Below the pieces are notes generated by a model, which saw only the letters and a program-made list of their open reading frames with translations, was not told the DNA's origin and searched no databases. Of a stretch of DNA of 64,000 nucleotides, positions 19,803 to 35,741 are shown in pieces. The stretch comes from Micrococcus endophyticus (GTDB taxonomy: Bacteria > Actinomycetota > Actinomycetes > Actinomycetales > Micrococcaceae). Each line of letters opens with the position of its first letter. The first letter of the stretch is position 1. A program made the position numbers and the translations under genes. The stretch lies in contig NZ_JACHMW010000001.1 of assembly GCF_014205115.1 (NCBI RefSeq), positions 434,001 to 498,000 of the forward strand, in the 5' to 3' direction.

Positions 19803-20300
19803 GGCGAGTCCTCGCTGATCGGCGGCCGGGGCGCACCGGGGTCGTCCTTCTCCTTGGTCGGGTCATGTCCTCCGGCGGTTCGGGACGACCCAGCAGCGGG
19901 CGACCGTCAGAGTGAGTTCGATCTCGTGGCCGGTCCCGCTTCCCGACCTCTCGGTCAGATCACGGTTCGATCACGAATCGGCTACGGAAGAGTCAACGAC
20001 GCCGACCCCCCTCGCGTCAAATCGAGCGCGGGCGATCTCTGGCCTGTCCGTCTCGAATCGGTCGTGAGAGGACATCACGTCAAGCGGATCGTCTCATCGG
20101 GGTCGATTCGTCCACCCGAGGGCCGAAATCTGCGCAGGACATCTTCCGGCGACCTGTGGACGGTCGGCGTCCCGCAGGTCACGGCGCCGTGTCCTTCCTG
20201 TGATCCAGGTCGCGATCGGCCGTGATCCGGGTGGTGGAAGAAGGTCTCGGTCAGGCCGCGGGGGAGGTTGCGGCGGCCGGTCGGGGAGCGTGGCCCGCCC
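19803..20300. other. Long divergent intergenic region between rpf and argG
   Basis: About 600 bases separate the two starts. On the rpf side, two copies of GATCACG lie 11 bp apart (19958-19964 and 19969-19975), i.e. a CGTGATC direct repeat on the rpf strand about 160 nt before its ATG. A GACC-GAGA-GGTC hairpin follows. TTGAC-like sequences on the minus strand near 20002 and 20017 could be -35 elements, but no good -10 is seen. The middle portion (20040-20290) shows no gene. Confidence 0.6.
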
Positions 20301-20344
20301 AAATATTCGGAAGTTTGCATACTTATTCGAAACGCGAGTAGGAT
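20301..20344 (+). promoter_or_regulatory. argG promoter with tandem ARG boxes
   Basis: TTGCAT (20315-20320), an 18-bp spacer and TAGGAT (20339-20344) form a plausible promoter. Overlapping it are two AT-rich sites with ATTCG cores exactly 20 bp apart (20305-20309 and 20325-20329), the same spacing as at argC. The second site lies within the spacer, so ArgR binding would occlude RNA polymerase. About 70 nt of 5' leader follow, ending in AGAGGAG before the GTG start. Confidence 0.65.
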
Positions 20345-20414
20345 CGGCTCCGAGACCGCCTCCGCAGGCCGCCCGGCCGCTGTCGGAGACGCACCCTATA
20401 TAAGAGGAGAGAAC

Positions 20415-23205
<2,791 letters not shown>

Positions 23206-23209
23206 GCCC

Positions 23210-23247
23210 GTCCCGCAGGTCCCGCCGGGTGCGGGGATCTGCGGGAC
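23210..23247 (+). terminator. Terminator after argH
   Basis: A 9-bp stem, GTCCCGCAG / CTGCGGGAC, encloses a second GC-rich stem (CCCGC / GCGGG). It begins 5 bases after the argH stop. Confidence 0.7.
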
Positions 23248-23355
23248 GCGGCCGCGTCACCCGCCGTTCACCGGGGTCGGCGTAGCATGGGTGGTCACTT
23301 TCCCCGGGTGCGCCGCGGCGCGGCACGCCCCCGACAGCACCGCGAGGACCTCCCG

Positions 23356-25644
23356 ATGACAGATGCCGTGTCCGTCCGCCAGTCCGAGCTCGAGCTCGAG
23401 CGGGCCCGGGTGGCCGAGCGGTACGCCCGGCTCGACGCGCTGCGCGAGGAGAAGGAGCGCCAGCTCGCGGCGGTGCGCCGGACCGGCCTCGAGGGCTCGC
23501 TGCAGAACCACTCCGAGCGCGACGCCTTCGCGAGCCTCTACGAGGACCGCCTCGCCCAGCTCCTCGCCGTGGACGACCGGCTGGTCTTCGGACGCCTCGA
23601 CCTGGACCCCGAGCGGGCCGGCGATCCGGACGAGGAGCGGTACATCGGCCGGATCGGCCTCACCACCGAGGAGCACGAGCGGCTCCTCGTCGACTGGCGG
23701 GCCGCGGAGGCCGGCGCCTTCTACCAGGCCACGGCGGCCCACCGGGGCCGCGTGCGCCGTCGTCGTCACCTGATGCTGCGCGGCCGCGAAGTGCGCGACC
23801 TCGAGGACGACGTCCTCGACCCCGACCTGCTGGGGCAGGAGGGCGTGCGCGCGGACGCGCAGGGCGCGCTCCTGGCCGCGGTGACCGCCCGACGCACGGG
23901 CCGGATGGGGGACATCGTCGCCACCATCCAGGCCGAGCAGGACGAGGTCATCCGCGCGCCCCTGGCGGGCGCCGTGGTGGTCCAGGGCGGGCCCGGCACG
24001 GGCAAGACCGCCGTCGCTCTGCACCGCGCCGCGTACCTCCTCTACACCCACCGCGAGCGGCTGGCGCGCTCCGGCGTGCTCATCGTGGGCCCGTCCACGG
24101 CGTTCATGCGCTACATCGAGCGCGTGCTGCCCTCCCTCGGCGAGACCGGCGTCATCATGGCCTCGCTCGGCACGCTCATGCCGGGCGTGCAGGCCGGTCC
24201 GGAGCGGGACCTCGACGCCGCGGCCGTGAAGGGCCGCCTCGAGATGGCGCAGGTGATCGCCCACGCGGTGGCCCAGCGCCAGCGCCTGCTCGCGCAGCCG
24301 CGCCGACTCATGATCGAGGGCACCGCCGTCAAGCTCAAGCCCGCCGCAGTCCGCCGGGCCCGGGATCGGGCGCGCGCCACGGGCAAGCCGCACAACGAGG
24401 CCCGCGTGACGTTCGTGAAGATCCTCGTGCGCGAGCTGGCGGAGAAGCTGAGCAAGAAGCTGGAGAAGTCCTCCGGCGCGCCCGTGCAGCGCGACCTGCT
24501 CCTCGAGGACGTGCGGACCTCCCGCGACGTCCGCGTCGCCCTGAACCTGTGCTGGATGCCGCTGACCCCGCAGAAGCTCGTGGGGGACCTGCTCACGCGA
24601 GAGCACCTGCTGCGCGCGGCGGCCCCGTGGCTCTCGGACGGGGAGGTCGGCGCGCTGCTGCGTCCGGCGGACGCCCCCTGGACCGAGGCGGACGTGCCGC
24701 TGCTGGACGAGGCGGCCGAGCTGCTCGGCCGGCTGGAGGCCCCCGTCAAGGGCGGCGAGTCGGCCGCCCAGCACGAGCGGAACCTGGAGAACGCGCGGGC
24801 CTCCCTGGAGAACATGCACCAGACCCTCGCGGACATGGGCGTGGACGGCGTGGTGGACGCCGAGCAGCTGGCCGCGGCCAACGAGGCCCGGGCGGTGCGG
24901 CGCACGACGGCGGAGACGGCGGCGCACGACCGCACCTGGACGTACGGCCACGTGGTGGTCGACGAGGCCCAGGAGCTCTCGCCCATGCAGTGGCGGCTGC
25001 TGGCCCGGCGCTGCCCCATGAAGTCCTTCACCATCGTGGGCGACATCGCCCAGTCCTCGCGGCGTGACGCCGCCGGCTCGTGGGCGTCGGTGCTGGAGCC
25101 CGAGTTCGGCGACCGCTGGCGGCTCGAGGAGCTCACGGTGAACTACCGCTCGCCCGCGCGCGTGATGCGCTGGGCGTCCCAGGTGGCGCAGGCCGCCGGC
25201 CTGGAGGTCTCCCGGCCGCGCGCCGTCCGCGAGGGCGAGCACGCCCCGCGGCTGACCGTCCGCCCGGGAGCCGACCTCGTCGCCCTGACGCTGGACGCCG
25301 TCGCGGGGGAGCGGGACCGGGTGCCGGAGGGGCTCGTCGCGGTCATCACCGCGGCCGCGCACGCGCCGGAGCTGCTCGCAGCGCTGCGGGAGCGCTGGGG
25401 CCGGGCCCGCGTGGACACCGCGCCGCTGCCCGGCGTCGAGATCGTGGTGGCCACGCCGTGGGAGACGAAGGGCCTGGAGTTCGACGCCGTCGTCCTGGCT
25501 GCTCCCGAGCGCCTCGTCGACGACGCGCGGGGCGTGGTCGGCGACCTCTACGTGGCGATGACCCGGGCCACCCAGTCGCTGTCCGTGGTGTCCACGGCCG
25601 CCGTCGCCGCCCTGCCCGCCGGCCTCGCCGACCCGCCGGCCTGA
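23356..25644 (+). CDS. helR: HelD/HelR-like RNA polymerase-recycling helicase family protein
   Basis: A 762-residue superfamily 1 (UvrD/Rep-like) ATPase. An N-terminal coiled-coil arm (about 1-80, RVAERYARLDALREEKERQL) precedes Walker A GGPGTGKTAVA (about 211-220), motif II VVVDEAQELSP (about 535), motif III GDIAQSSRRD, motif IV NYRSP, and a C-terminal VATPWETKGLEFDAVV plus VAMTRATQ. A coiled-coil arm on a UvrD-like core fits HelD/HelR, which pull stalled RNA polymerase off DNA; actinobacterial HelR also confers rifampicin tolerance. ATG 23356 is preferred to an upstream in-frame start at 23287. A possible -10, TAGCAT, is at 23283-23288. Which subfamily it belongs to is an inference. Confidence 0.82.
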   Translation: MTDAVSVRQSELELERARVAERYARLDALREEKERQLAAVRRTGLEGSLQNHSERDAFASLYEDRLAQLLAVDDRLVFGRLDLDPERAGDPDEERYIGRIGLTTEEHERLLVDWRAAEAGAFYQATAAHRGRVRRRRHLMLRGREVRDLEDDVLDPDLLGQEGVRADAQGALLAAVTARRTGRMGDIVATIQAEQDEVIRAPLAGAVVVQGGPGTGKTAVALHRAAYLLYTHRERLARSGVLIVGPSTAFMRYIERVLPSLGETGVIMASLGTLMPGVQAGPERDLDAAAVKGRLEMAQVIAHAVAQRQRLLAQPRRLMIEGTAVKLKPAAVRRARDRARATGKPHNEARVTFVKILVRELAEKLSKKLEKSSGAPVQRDLLLEDVRTSRDVRVALNLCWMPLTPQKLVGDLLTREHLLRAAAPWLSDGEVGALLRPADAPWTEADVPLLDEAAELLGRLEAPVKGGESAAQHERNLENARASLENMHQTLADMGVDGVVDAEQLAAANEARAVRRTTAETAAHDRTWTYGHVVVDEAQELSPMQWRLLARRCPMKSFTIVGDIAQSSRRDAAGSWASVLEPEFGDRWRLEELTVNYRSPARVMRWASQVAQAAGLEVSRPRAVREGEHAPRLTVRPGADLVALTLDAVAGERDRVPEGLVAVITAAAHAPELLAALRERWGRARVDTAPLPGVEIVVATPWETKGLEFDAVVLAAPERLVDDARGVVGDLYVAMTRATQSLSVVSTAAVAALPAGLADPPA

Positions 25645-25701
25645 GCCGAGGGCCGGGACGTCGCGTGCGCGCCGCGGACCGGTCGGGCGCGTGCGCGTCG
25701 C

Positions 25702-25707
25702 TAGGCT
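25702..25707 (+). promoter_or_regulatory. -10 box of tyrS (leaderless arrangement)
   Basis: TAGGCT ends exactly 6 nt before the tyrS ATG. The intervening GGAG is only 2 nt from the ATG, too close for a normal ribosome-binding site. Confidence 0.55.
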
Positions 25708-25713
25708 GGAGCC

Positions 25714-27072
25714 ATGGCACCCGATAACGAGGAACGCGCGGCACGGCTGCGCGCGCAGGCGAACGATCCGAGCTTCGAGAACGTGTGGCAGGAGCTGCTC
25801 TGGCGCGGCCTCGTGCACGTGTCCACGGACGAGGCGGCGCTGGAGGAGGCGCTGGCCGGGGAGCCGATCTCGTACTACTGCGGCTTCGACCCCACGGCGG
25901 CCTCCCTGCACCTGGGCCACCTCGTGCAGCTGCTCACGCTGCGGCGCCTGCAGCTCGCCGGACACCGTCCGATGGCCTTGGTGGGCGGCGCCACCGGCCT
26001 GATCGGCGACCCGCGCCAGACCTCCGAGCGCGTCCTGAACTCCCAGGAGACCGTGGCCGGCTGGGTGGAGTCCCTCCGCGAGCAGATCCAGCCCTACCTC
26101 TCCTTCGAGGGGGAGAACGCCGCGACCATGGTGAACAACCTGGACTGGACCGCCGGCATGAGCGCGCTGGACTTCCTCCGTGAGGTGGGCAAGAACTTCC
26201 GCGTGGGCACCATGATGAAGAAGGAGATCGTGGCCAAGCGCCTGAACTCCGAGGAGGGCATCTCCTACACGGAGTTCTCGTACCAGGTGCTGCAGGGCAA
26301 CGACTTCCTCGAGCTGTACCGCCGCCACGGGGTGAGCCTGCAGACCGGCGGCTCGGACCAGTGGGGCAACCTCACCGCGGGCACCGAGCTGATCCGGAAG
26401 GTGGAGGGCGTGCCGGCCCACGCCCTGGGCACGCCGCTGATCACCAACGCCGACGGCACGAAGTTCGGCAAGTCCGAGGGCAACGCAATCTGGCTCGACG
26501 CCGCGATGTGCTCCCCGTACGCCTTCTACCAGTTCTGGCTCAACACGGCCGACGCCGATGTGGTGGACCGCCTCAAGGTGTTCACTTTCCTCACGCGCGC
26601 CGAGATCGAGGAGTACGCGCAGAAGGTGGCCGACGAGCCGTTCCGCCGGGAGGCCCAGAAGCGCCTGGCCTGGGAGGTCACCTCGCTCGCCCACGGCGAG
26701 GAGGCGACGACGAAGGTCATCGAGGCCTCTCAGGCCGTCTTCGGCGGGGGAGACCTGGGCGAGGTCGACGCCGAGACCCTCGGCGCGATCCTCTCCGAGC
26801 TGCCGCAGGCCGACCGCACGCAGTGGGAGGGGGAGCCGGGGACGGTGACCGCCGTTGAGTTGCTCGTGTCGACCGGGCTGGTGGGGTCCAAGTCCGAGGC
26901 GCGCCGGACCGTGAAGGAGGGCGGGGCGTCCGTGAACAACGAGCGCGTCTCCGACGCGGACCGGGTGTACACCCGTGAGGATGCGCTGGCCGGCCGGCAT
27001 CTGCTCGTGCGCCGGGGCAAGAAGAACATGGCGGGCGCGGACTTCGGGTCCCAGGACGCCGACCGAGGCTGA
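25714..27072 (+). CDS. tyrS: Tyrosine--tRNA ligase
   Basis: Charges tRNA-Tyr. A 452-residue class I synthetase. CGFDPTAASLHLGHL carries the HIGH motif, GGSDQWGN the tyrosine site, and KFGKSEG the KMSKS loop. A C-terminal S4 RNA-binding domain (about 380-450) includes VGSKSEARRTVKEGGASVNN. It is monocistronic, with its own promoter and terminator, and followed by the rRNA operon. Confidence 0.97.
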   Translation: MAPDNEERAARLRAQANDPSFENVWQELLWRGLVHVSTDEAALEEALAGEPISYYCGFDPTAASLHLGHLVQLLTLRRLQLAGHRPMALVGGATGLIGDPRQTSERVLNSQETVAGWVESLREQIQPYLSFEGENAATMVNNLDWTAGMSALDFLREVGKNFRVGTMMKKEIVAKRLNSEEGISYTEFSYQVLQGNDFLELYRRHGVSLQTGGSDQWGNLTAGTELIRKVEGVPAHALGTPLITNADGTKFGKSEGNAIWLDAAMCSPYAFYQFWLNTADADVVDRLKVFTFLTRAEIEEYAQKVADEPFRREAQKRLAWEVTSLAHGEEATTKVIEASQAVFGGGDLGEVDAETLGAILSELPQADRTQWEGEPGTVTAVELLVSTGLVGSKSEARRTVKEGGASVNNERVSDADRVYTREDALAGRHLLVRRGKKNMAGADFGSQDADRG

Positions 27073-27147
27073 CCGGACCCGTCCGCCGCCTGTGACCGAC
27101 GACACGGGACGGGGATCCGACGGCCAGGGGCCCCGAGTGAGGGACAG

Positions 27148-27188
27148 AGGCCCCCGCCGCCGCGTGTTTACGCGGGGGAGGGGGCCTT
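27148..27188 (+). terminator. Terminator after tyrS
   Basis: An interrupted stem: AGGCCCCC pairs with GGGGGCCT and CCGCGT with ACGCGG around a GTTT-containing loop. It ends in TTCCTC and lies about 75 bases past the tyrS stop, before the rRNA promoters. Confidence 0.75.
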
Positions 27189-27824
27189 CCTCGTGGGGGC
27201 TTCCCCTCGATTTGGTTTTCCGCGCGGGGCAGGGGTAGAGTTCCTTCTCGTGCTCACGACGCCGACCGGGTGACCGGGAGGTGCGGTGAGGAACATGAGA
27301 TCCGCGGATTCATGCCGAGAATGGCAGGTCCAGGGCGGATGGTGTTCACCGGGCACGCGGCCGGTAGTGATGCGGGTCGAGACTCCTGAAGAAGATGATC
27401 TGGTGCGAGTCACCGGTGTCTGTGCGGTGAGGTTCTGATGAACCTGTCCCGTGCGTGAGCCGGCGATGGAGCAGCCCGGCAGGAATGCAGGGTTGACAGC
27501 GACCGAGAATGTGGTAGGGTTTTCAAGCCTGATCGCGTGAACGGCGAGTGAAGGCCTCGAGAACGGGGTTGACATGGTCGCAGCGGATGGTCTAGGATGG
27601 AGAAGTTGCTCCAGAGCGAAACGGCCCGCGGAGCGGGTCGCTGAAGCTGGAAGCGCCTGTTGTTTGAGAACTCAATAGTGTGCCAAGTTTGTTGATGCCA
27701 ATTGTTTTAACACATATTGGTTGATCATCGCTCACCACCCCCGTGGTGTGGTGATGGTCTGCCGGGTATTGAATTGATGTCATGGTGGTTATTTCCGGCT
27801 GCTGTGATGTTGTTCTGTAATTTT
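27189..27824 (+). promoter_or_regulatory. rRNA operon promoter and leader region
   Basis: Two promoters are visible. P1 is TTGACA (27493-27498), a 16-bp spacer and TAGGGT (27515-27520). P2 is TTGACA (27569-27574), an 18-bp spacer and TAGGAT (27593-27598). Both have a consensus -35, unlike the protein-gene promoters here. Downstream, TGTTGTTTGAGAACT (27658-27672) is the conserved actinobacterial rrn leader element linked to antitermination; it recurs in the 16S-23S spacer. A CACCAC...GTGGTG hairpin lies near 27733. The stretch 27189-27480 shows no gene. Confidence 0.75.
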
Positions 27825-32885
<5,061 letters not shown>

Positions 32886-33070
32886 TTTTTCTTTGCTGCC
32901 CATGCTTCGGGTGGTGAGGGTGTGGTGCTTGCGTCCACTGTGCGGTTGTCTGATTGCAACCGGTCGCCCTGTTGGGGTGGTTGAGTATTGTTGAATAGTG
33001 TCACTGTTGTGTGACCCGTGATGGTTTCCCACCATGCCTGGTGTTTGTCGGGTGTGGGGTGGGATGAAGG

Positions 33071-33189
33071 GTTACGGCGGTCATAGCGTGGGGGAAACGC
33101 CCGGTTCCATTCCGAACCCGGAAGCTAAGGCCCACAGCGCCGATGGTACTGCAACCGGGAGGTTGTGGGAGAGTAGGTCGCCGCCGGAC
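33071..33189 (+). rRNA. rrf: 5S ribosomal RNA
   Basis: About 119 nt. GTTACGGCGGTC at the 5' end pairs with GGTCGCCGCCGGAC at the 3' end. The core CGGTTCCATTCCGAACCCGG and the GAGAGTAGG loop E region are present. It is separated from 23S by about 185 bases with no tRNA. Confidence 0.95.
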
Positions 33190-33200
33190 ATTCTTTGGGG

Positions 33201-33228
33201 AGGGCCCTGCACTTTGGTGCGGGGCCCT
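33201..33228 (+). terminator. Terminator of the rRNA operon
   Basis: A 12-bp stem with one wobble pair (AGGGCCCTGCAC / GTGCGGGGCCCT) and a TTTG loop, followed by TCTTGCATT, 11 bases after 5S. Confidence 0.85.
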
Positions 33229-33287
33229 TCTTGCATTCCCGGGCTCTTTCGCCGTCGCGGCGTCAGGTGCCCTCCCGTGCCGGGGCA

Positions 33288-33293
33288 CTACCC
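33288..33293 (+). promoter_or_regulatory. Possible -10 box for the TPR-HAD-tlyA operon
   Basis: TACCCT lies about 90 nt upstream of ATG 33385 and downstream of the rRNA terminator. It is the only TANNNT match noted in the gap; no -35 is recognised. Confidence 0.35.
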
Positions 33294-33384
33294 TGGTTCT
33301 CTGATGCAGCGCGCCGCCCGATGCGGCGATCGACCACCGAGCTCTCCCGCGGACTCCCGCGCGAGACCGTCCAGGAAGGACACC

Positions 33385-34908
33385 ATGGCTGAGGACACTC
33401 CCCGCGGACGCCGCGACGACCGTCGATCCCCGGGCGACGGAGCCGGCCGTTCCCGTGGTGGCTCCGGTGACGCCCGCCGCTTCGGCGGCCCCCGAGACGG
33501 ACGCCGCTCCGGCGGCTCCGGTGAGGGCCGTTCGGGCCAGGACCGCCGCGATCGCTCGTCCGAGGGCTTCCGCGGCGGGCGATCGGGGGACGGCCCCCGG
33601 CGCGAGCGCTCGTCCGACGGCCCCCGGCGTGAGCGCTCGTCCGACGGCCCCCGGCGTGAGCGCTCATCCGACGGCTTCCGTCGGGATCGTTCCTCCGACG
33701 GCCCCCGTGGCGAGCGCAGCGGGGACGGCCCCCGTGGCCCCCGTGCCGGCGGGGATCGCCGGCAGTCCGGGGCGGGCTCGGCCCGCGGCGGCTTCGAGGG
33801 TCGTCGTGGGGGAGAGCGTCGTGAGGGCGCCGGCGGCGAGCGTCACGACCGCCGTTCCGCGTCGTCGTCGCCCCGGTGGGAGGGCCGCGGCCAGGACCGG
33901 ACGGAGCGGACTGAACGCCGGGAGCGCCCCGCGCACAACCCTCGCGACCTGCGCGCGGCCAACCGCGTGGACCAGGAGCGCTCGCCGGACATCGACGCCG
34001 ACGTGACCGGCCAGGAGCTGGACCGCGGCACCCTCAAGGAGGTCAAAGGCCTCGACGAGCGCCCCGCGAGCTGGGTGGCCAAGCACCTCGTCATGGCGGG
34101 CCGGTACATCGACGTCGACCCCGCCCTCGCGTTCCAGCACGCGCTGGCCGCTTCCCGCAAGGGCGGTCGCCTGTCCCGCGTGCGCGAGGCCGTCGCCCTG
34201 ACCGCCTACGCGGCGGGGGAGTACGCCGACGCGCTGCGCGAGTTCCGCACGTACCGCCGGATGACCGGCGACGACACCCACGTCGCGGCGCAGGTGGACA
34301 GCGAACGCGCCCTCGGGCGACCCGCGAAGGCGCTGCAGCTCGCCGCCGAGATCGACACCGCGCGCCTGGACCGTGCCGCCCGGGTGGAGCTGGCCATGGT
34401 CGTCTCCGGCATCCGCGAGGACGCCGGCGACCTCCAGGGCGCCCACGACGCGCTCCAGATCCCCGAGCTCGACCGCCGCCGCGGATACCCGTTCTCCCCG
34501 CGGCTCTTCCAGCGCCAGGCCGACGTCCTGCTGCTGCTGGGACGCGCCGACGAGGCACGCCTGTGGGCGCGGGCCGTGCGCGTGGCCGAGAAGGCCCTGG
34601 GCATCGGCGGCTTCGCCGAGCCGGAGATCGTGGACGTGGACACCGAGCCGGTCGACGACCGACGCGAGCGGGGCCCCTCGCCGCGCGAGCGTCGCTACGC
34701 GGAGAACGCGGCCCCCGCCGCTGAGGAGGTCCCGGACACCCCGGAGGCCGATGACGAGGTCGCCGCGGACGCCGACACCGAGGCGCCGGCGTCCACCGAG
34801 TCCGAGCAGGACGCCCCGCCGGCCGCCGTGGCGCAGGCCGACGAGGTGGACCCGAACCAGATGTCGCTGTTCGACGAGCTCGACGGCGGCGAGGGCGAGG
34901 GCCGATGA
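33385..34908 (+). CDS. Low-complexity Arg/Gly/Ser-rich protein with helical-repeat (TPR-like) domain
   Basis: 507 residues in three parts. Residues 1-200 are disordered and strongly basic (RGG-like, with a nine-residue DGPRRERSS-type repeat), as in RNA-binding or condensate-forming tails. Residues about 200-430 form a helical-repeat domain (LVMAGRYIDVDPALAFQHALAASR, ALREFRTYRRM, AARVELAMVVSGIREDAGD, DVLLLLGRADEARLWARAV) that looks TPR-like. The acidic tail ends with NQMSLFDEL, close to the sliding-clamp-binding consensus QL(S/D)LF. ATG 33385 has AAGGA 5 nt upstream. It occupies the position of the TPR-type gene between tyrS and the HAD gene in mycobacteria. It overlaps the HAD gene by 4 bp. 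Confidence 0.85.
   Translation: MAEDTPRGRRDDRRSPGDGAGRSRGGSGDARRFGGPRDGRRSGGSGEGRSGQDRRDRSSEGFRGGRSGDGPRRERSSDGPRRERSSDGPRRERSSDGFRRDRSSDGPRGERSGDGPRGPRAGGDRRQSGAGSARGGFEGRRGGERREGAGGERHDRRSASSSPRWEGRGQDRTERTERRERPAHNPRDLRAANRVDQERSPDIDADVTGQELDRGTLKEVKGLDERPASWVAKHLVMAGRYIDVDPALAFQHALAASRKGGRLSRVREAVALTAYAAGEYADALREFRTYRRMTGDDTHVAAQVDSERALGRPAKALQLAAEIDTARLDRAARVELAMVVSGIREDAGDLQGAHDALQIPELDRRRGYPFSPRLFQRQADVLLLLGRADEARLWARAVRVAEKALGIGGFAEPEIVDVDTEPVDDRRERGPSPRERRYAENAAPAAEEVPDTPEADDEVAADADTEAPASTESEQDAPPAAVAQADEVDPNQMSLFDELDGGEGEGR
33589..33723. repeat. 27-bp tandem repeats in the N-terminus of the TPR-like protein
   Basis: Five 27-bp units starting at 33589, 33616, 33643, 33670 and 33697. 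The first three are nearly identical and the last two have diverged. They encode DGPRRERSS-type nonapeptides. Confidence 0.9.
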
Positions 34909-35741
34909 GTCCCACCCTGCCGCGGGGCCACGACGGCCTGCTCTGCGACCTCGACGGCGTGGTCTACGCCGGCGGGGGCGCGGTGCCCGGCGCCGTCGAG
35001 ACACTCACCGCCCTGGCCGAGCGCGGCGTGCCGGTGGGCTTCGTCACCAACAACGCGTCCCGTGCCCCGGAGTCCGTGGCCGAGCATCTGCGCTCGCTGG
35101 GCGTCCCCGCCCGCCCGGAGCAGGTCTTCGGCTCGGCACCGGCCGGTGTCGACCTGCTCGAGGAGACCCTCGGGGCCCGGACCGGCCGCGTGCTGGTGGT
35201 CGGCTCCGACTACCTGCGCCAGGTGGTCCGCGACCGCGGGTTCGAGGTCGTGGCCGCCTCGCAGGACCGCCCGGACGCGGTGATCCAGGGCTTCGACCCC
35301 GGCGTCGGCTGGGCGGAGCTGGCCCAGGCGGCGTATGCCGTCAACGCGGGCGCGGCCTGGGTGGCCACCAACCTGGACGCCTCCATCCCGCGGGCCGAGG
35401 GGATCGCCCCCGGCAACGGGGCCCTCGTCGGCGCGGTCGGGCAGGCCACCGGGACGGCCCCCGCGGCGGCCGGGAAGCCCGAGCCGCTGCTCTTCCGCAC
35501 CGCGGCCCGCGCCCTGGGCCTCACCCGGCCCCTCGTGGTGGGCGACCGCCTGGACACGGACATCCGGGGCGGCAACGCGGCCGGCTTCGACACGGTCCTC
35601 GTCCTCACCGGCATCGACACCCGCGAGAACGCCGGCTCGGCGCCGGAGGCCGACCGGCCCACGTGGATCGTCGAGGACCTCCCCGCCCTGCTCTCCGAGC
35701 CGGACGGGCAGGCGGGGACCGCGGACGGGCGGCGTGGCTGA
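34905..35741 (+). CDS. HAD-IIA family hydrolase (NagD/phosphoglycolate phosphatase-like)
   Basis: 278 residues. HAD motif I is LLCDLDGVVYAGG (nucleophile Asp, about residue 15). Motif II is FVTNNASR. The Lys and acidic motifs are in GKPEPLLF and VVGDRLDTDIRGG. The C2A-type cap lies between motifs II and III. The substrate is unknown; relatives act on phosphoglycolate or nucleotides. It overlaps the genes on both sides (ATGA with the TPR-like gene, 8 bp with tlyA) and keeps the conserved HAD-tlyA-nadK-recN order of actinobacteria. Confidence 0.9.
   Translation: MSPTLPRGHDGLLCDLDGVVYAGGGAVPGAVETLTALAERGVPVGFVTNNASRAPESVAEHLRSLGVPARPEQVFGSAPAGVDLLEETLGARTGRVLVVGSDYLRQVVRDRGFEVVAASQDRPDAVIQGFDPGVGWAELAQAAYAVNAGAAWVATNLDASIPRAEGIAPGNGALVGAVGQATGTAPAAAGKPEPLLFRTAARALGLTRPLVVGDRLDTDIRGGNAAGFDTVLVLTGIDTRENAGSAPEADRPTWIVEDLPALLSEPDGQAGTADGRRG

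Noticed and set aside
19803-20100. ydaO-type (c-di-AMP) riboswitch upstream of rpf, as in some other actinobacteria
   Set aside because: A few short matches (a GCGGGACCG and a CCCGAACCG stretch on the minus strand) recall the motif, but the conserved core and pairing could not be reconstructed.
19020-20225. Gly/Leu-rich plus-strand protein antisense to rpf
   Set aside because: Its repeats are the reverse reading of the rpf linker repeats; no start signal and no homology-like features.
33589-33723. CRISPR-like array
   Set aside because: The 27-bp units are contiguous without spacers and in frame within a coding region; no cas genes or spaced repeats were seen anywhere in the window.
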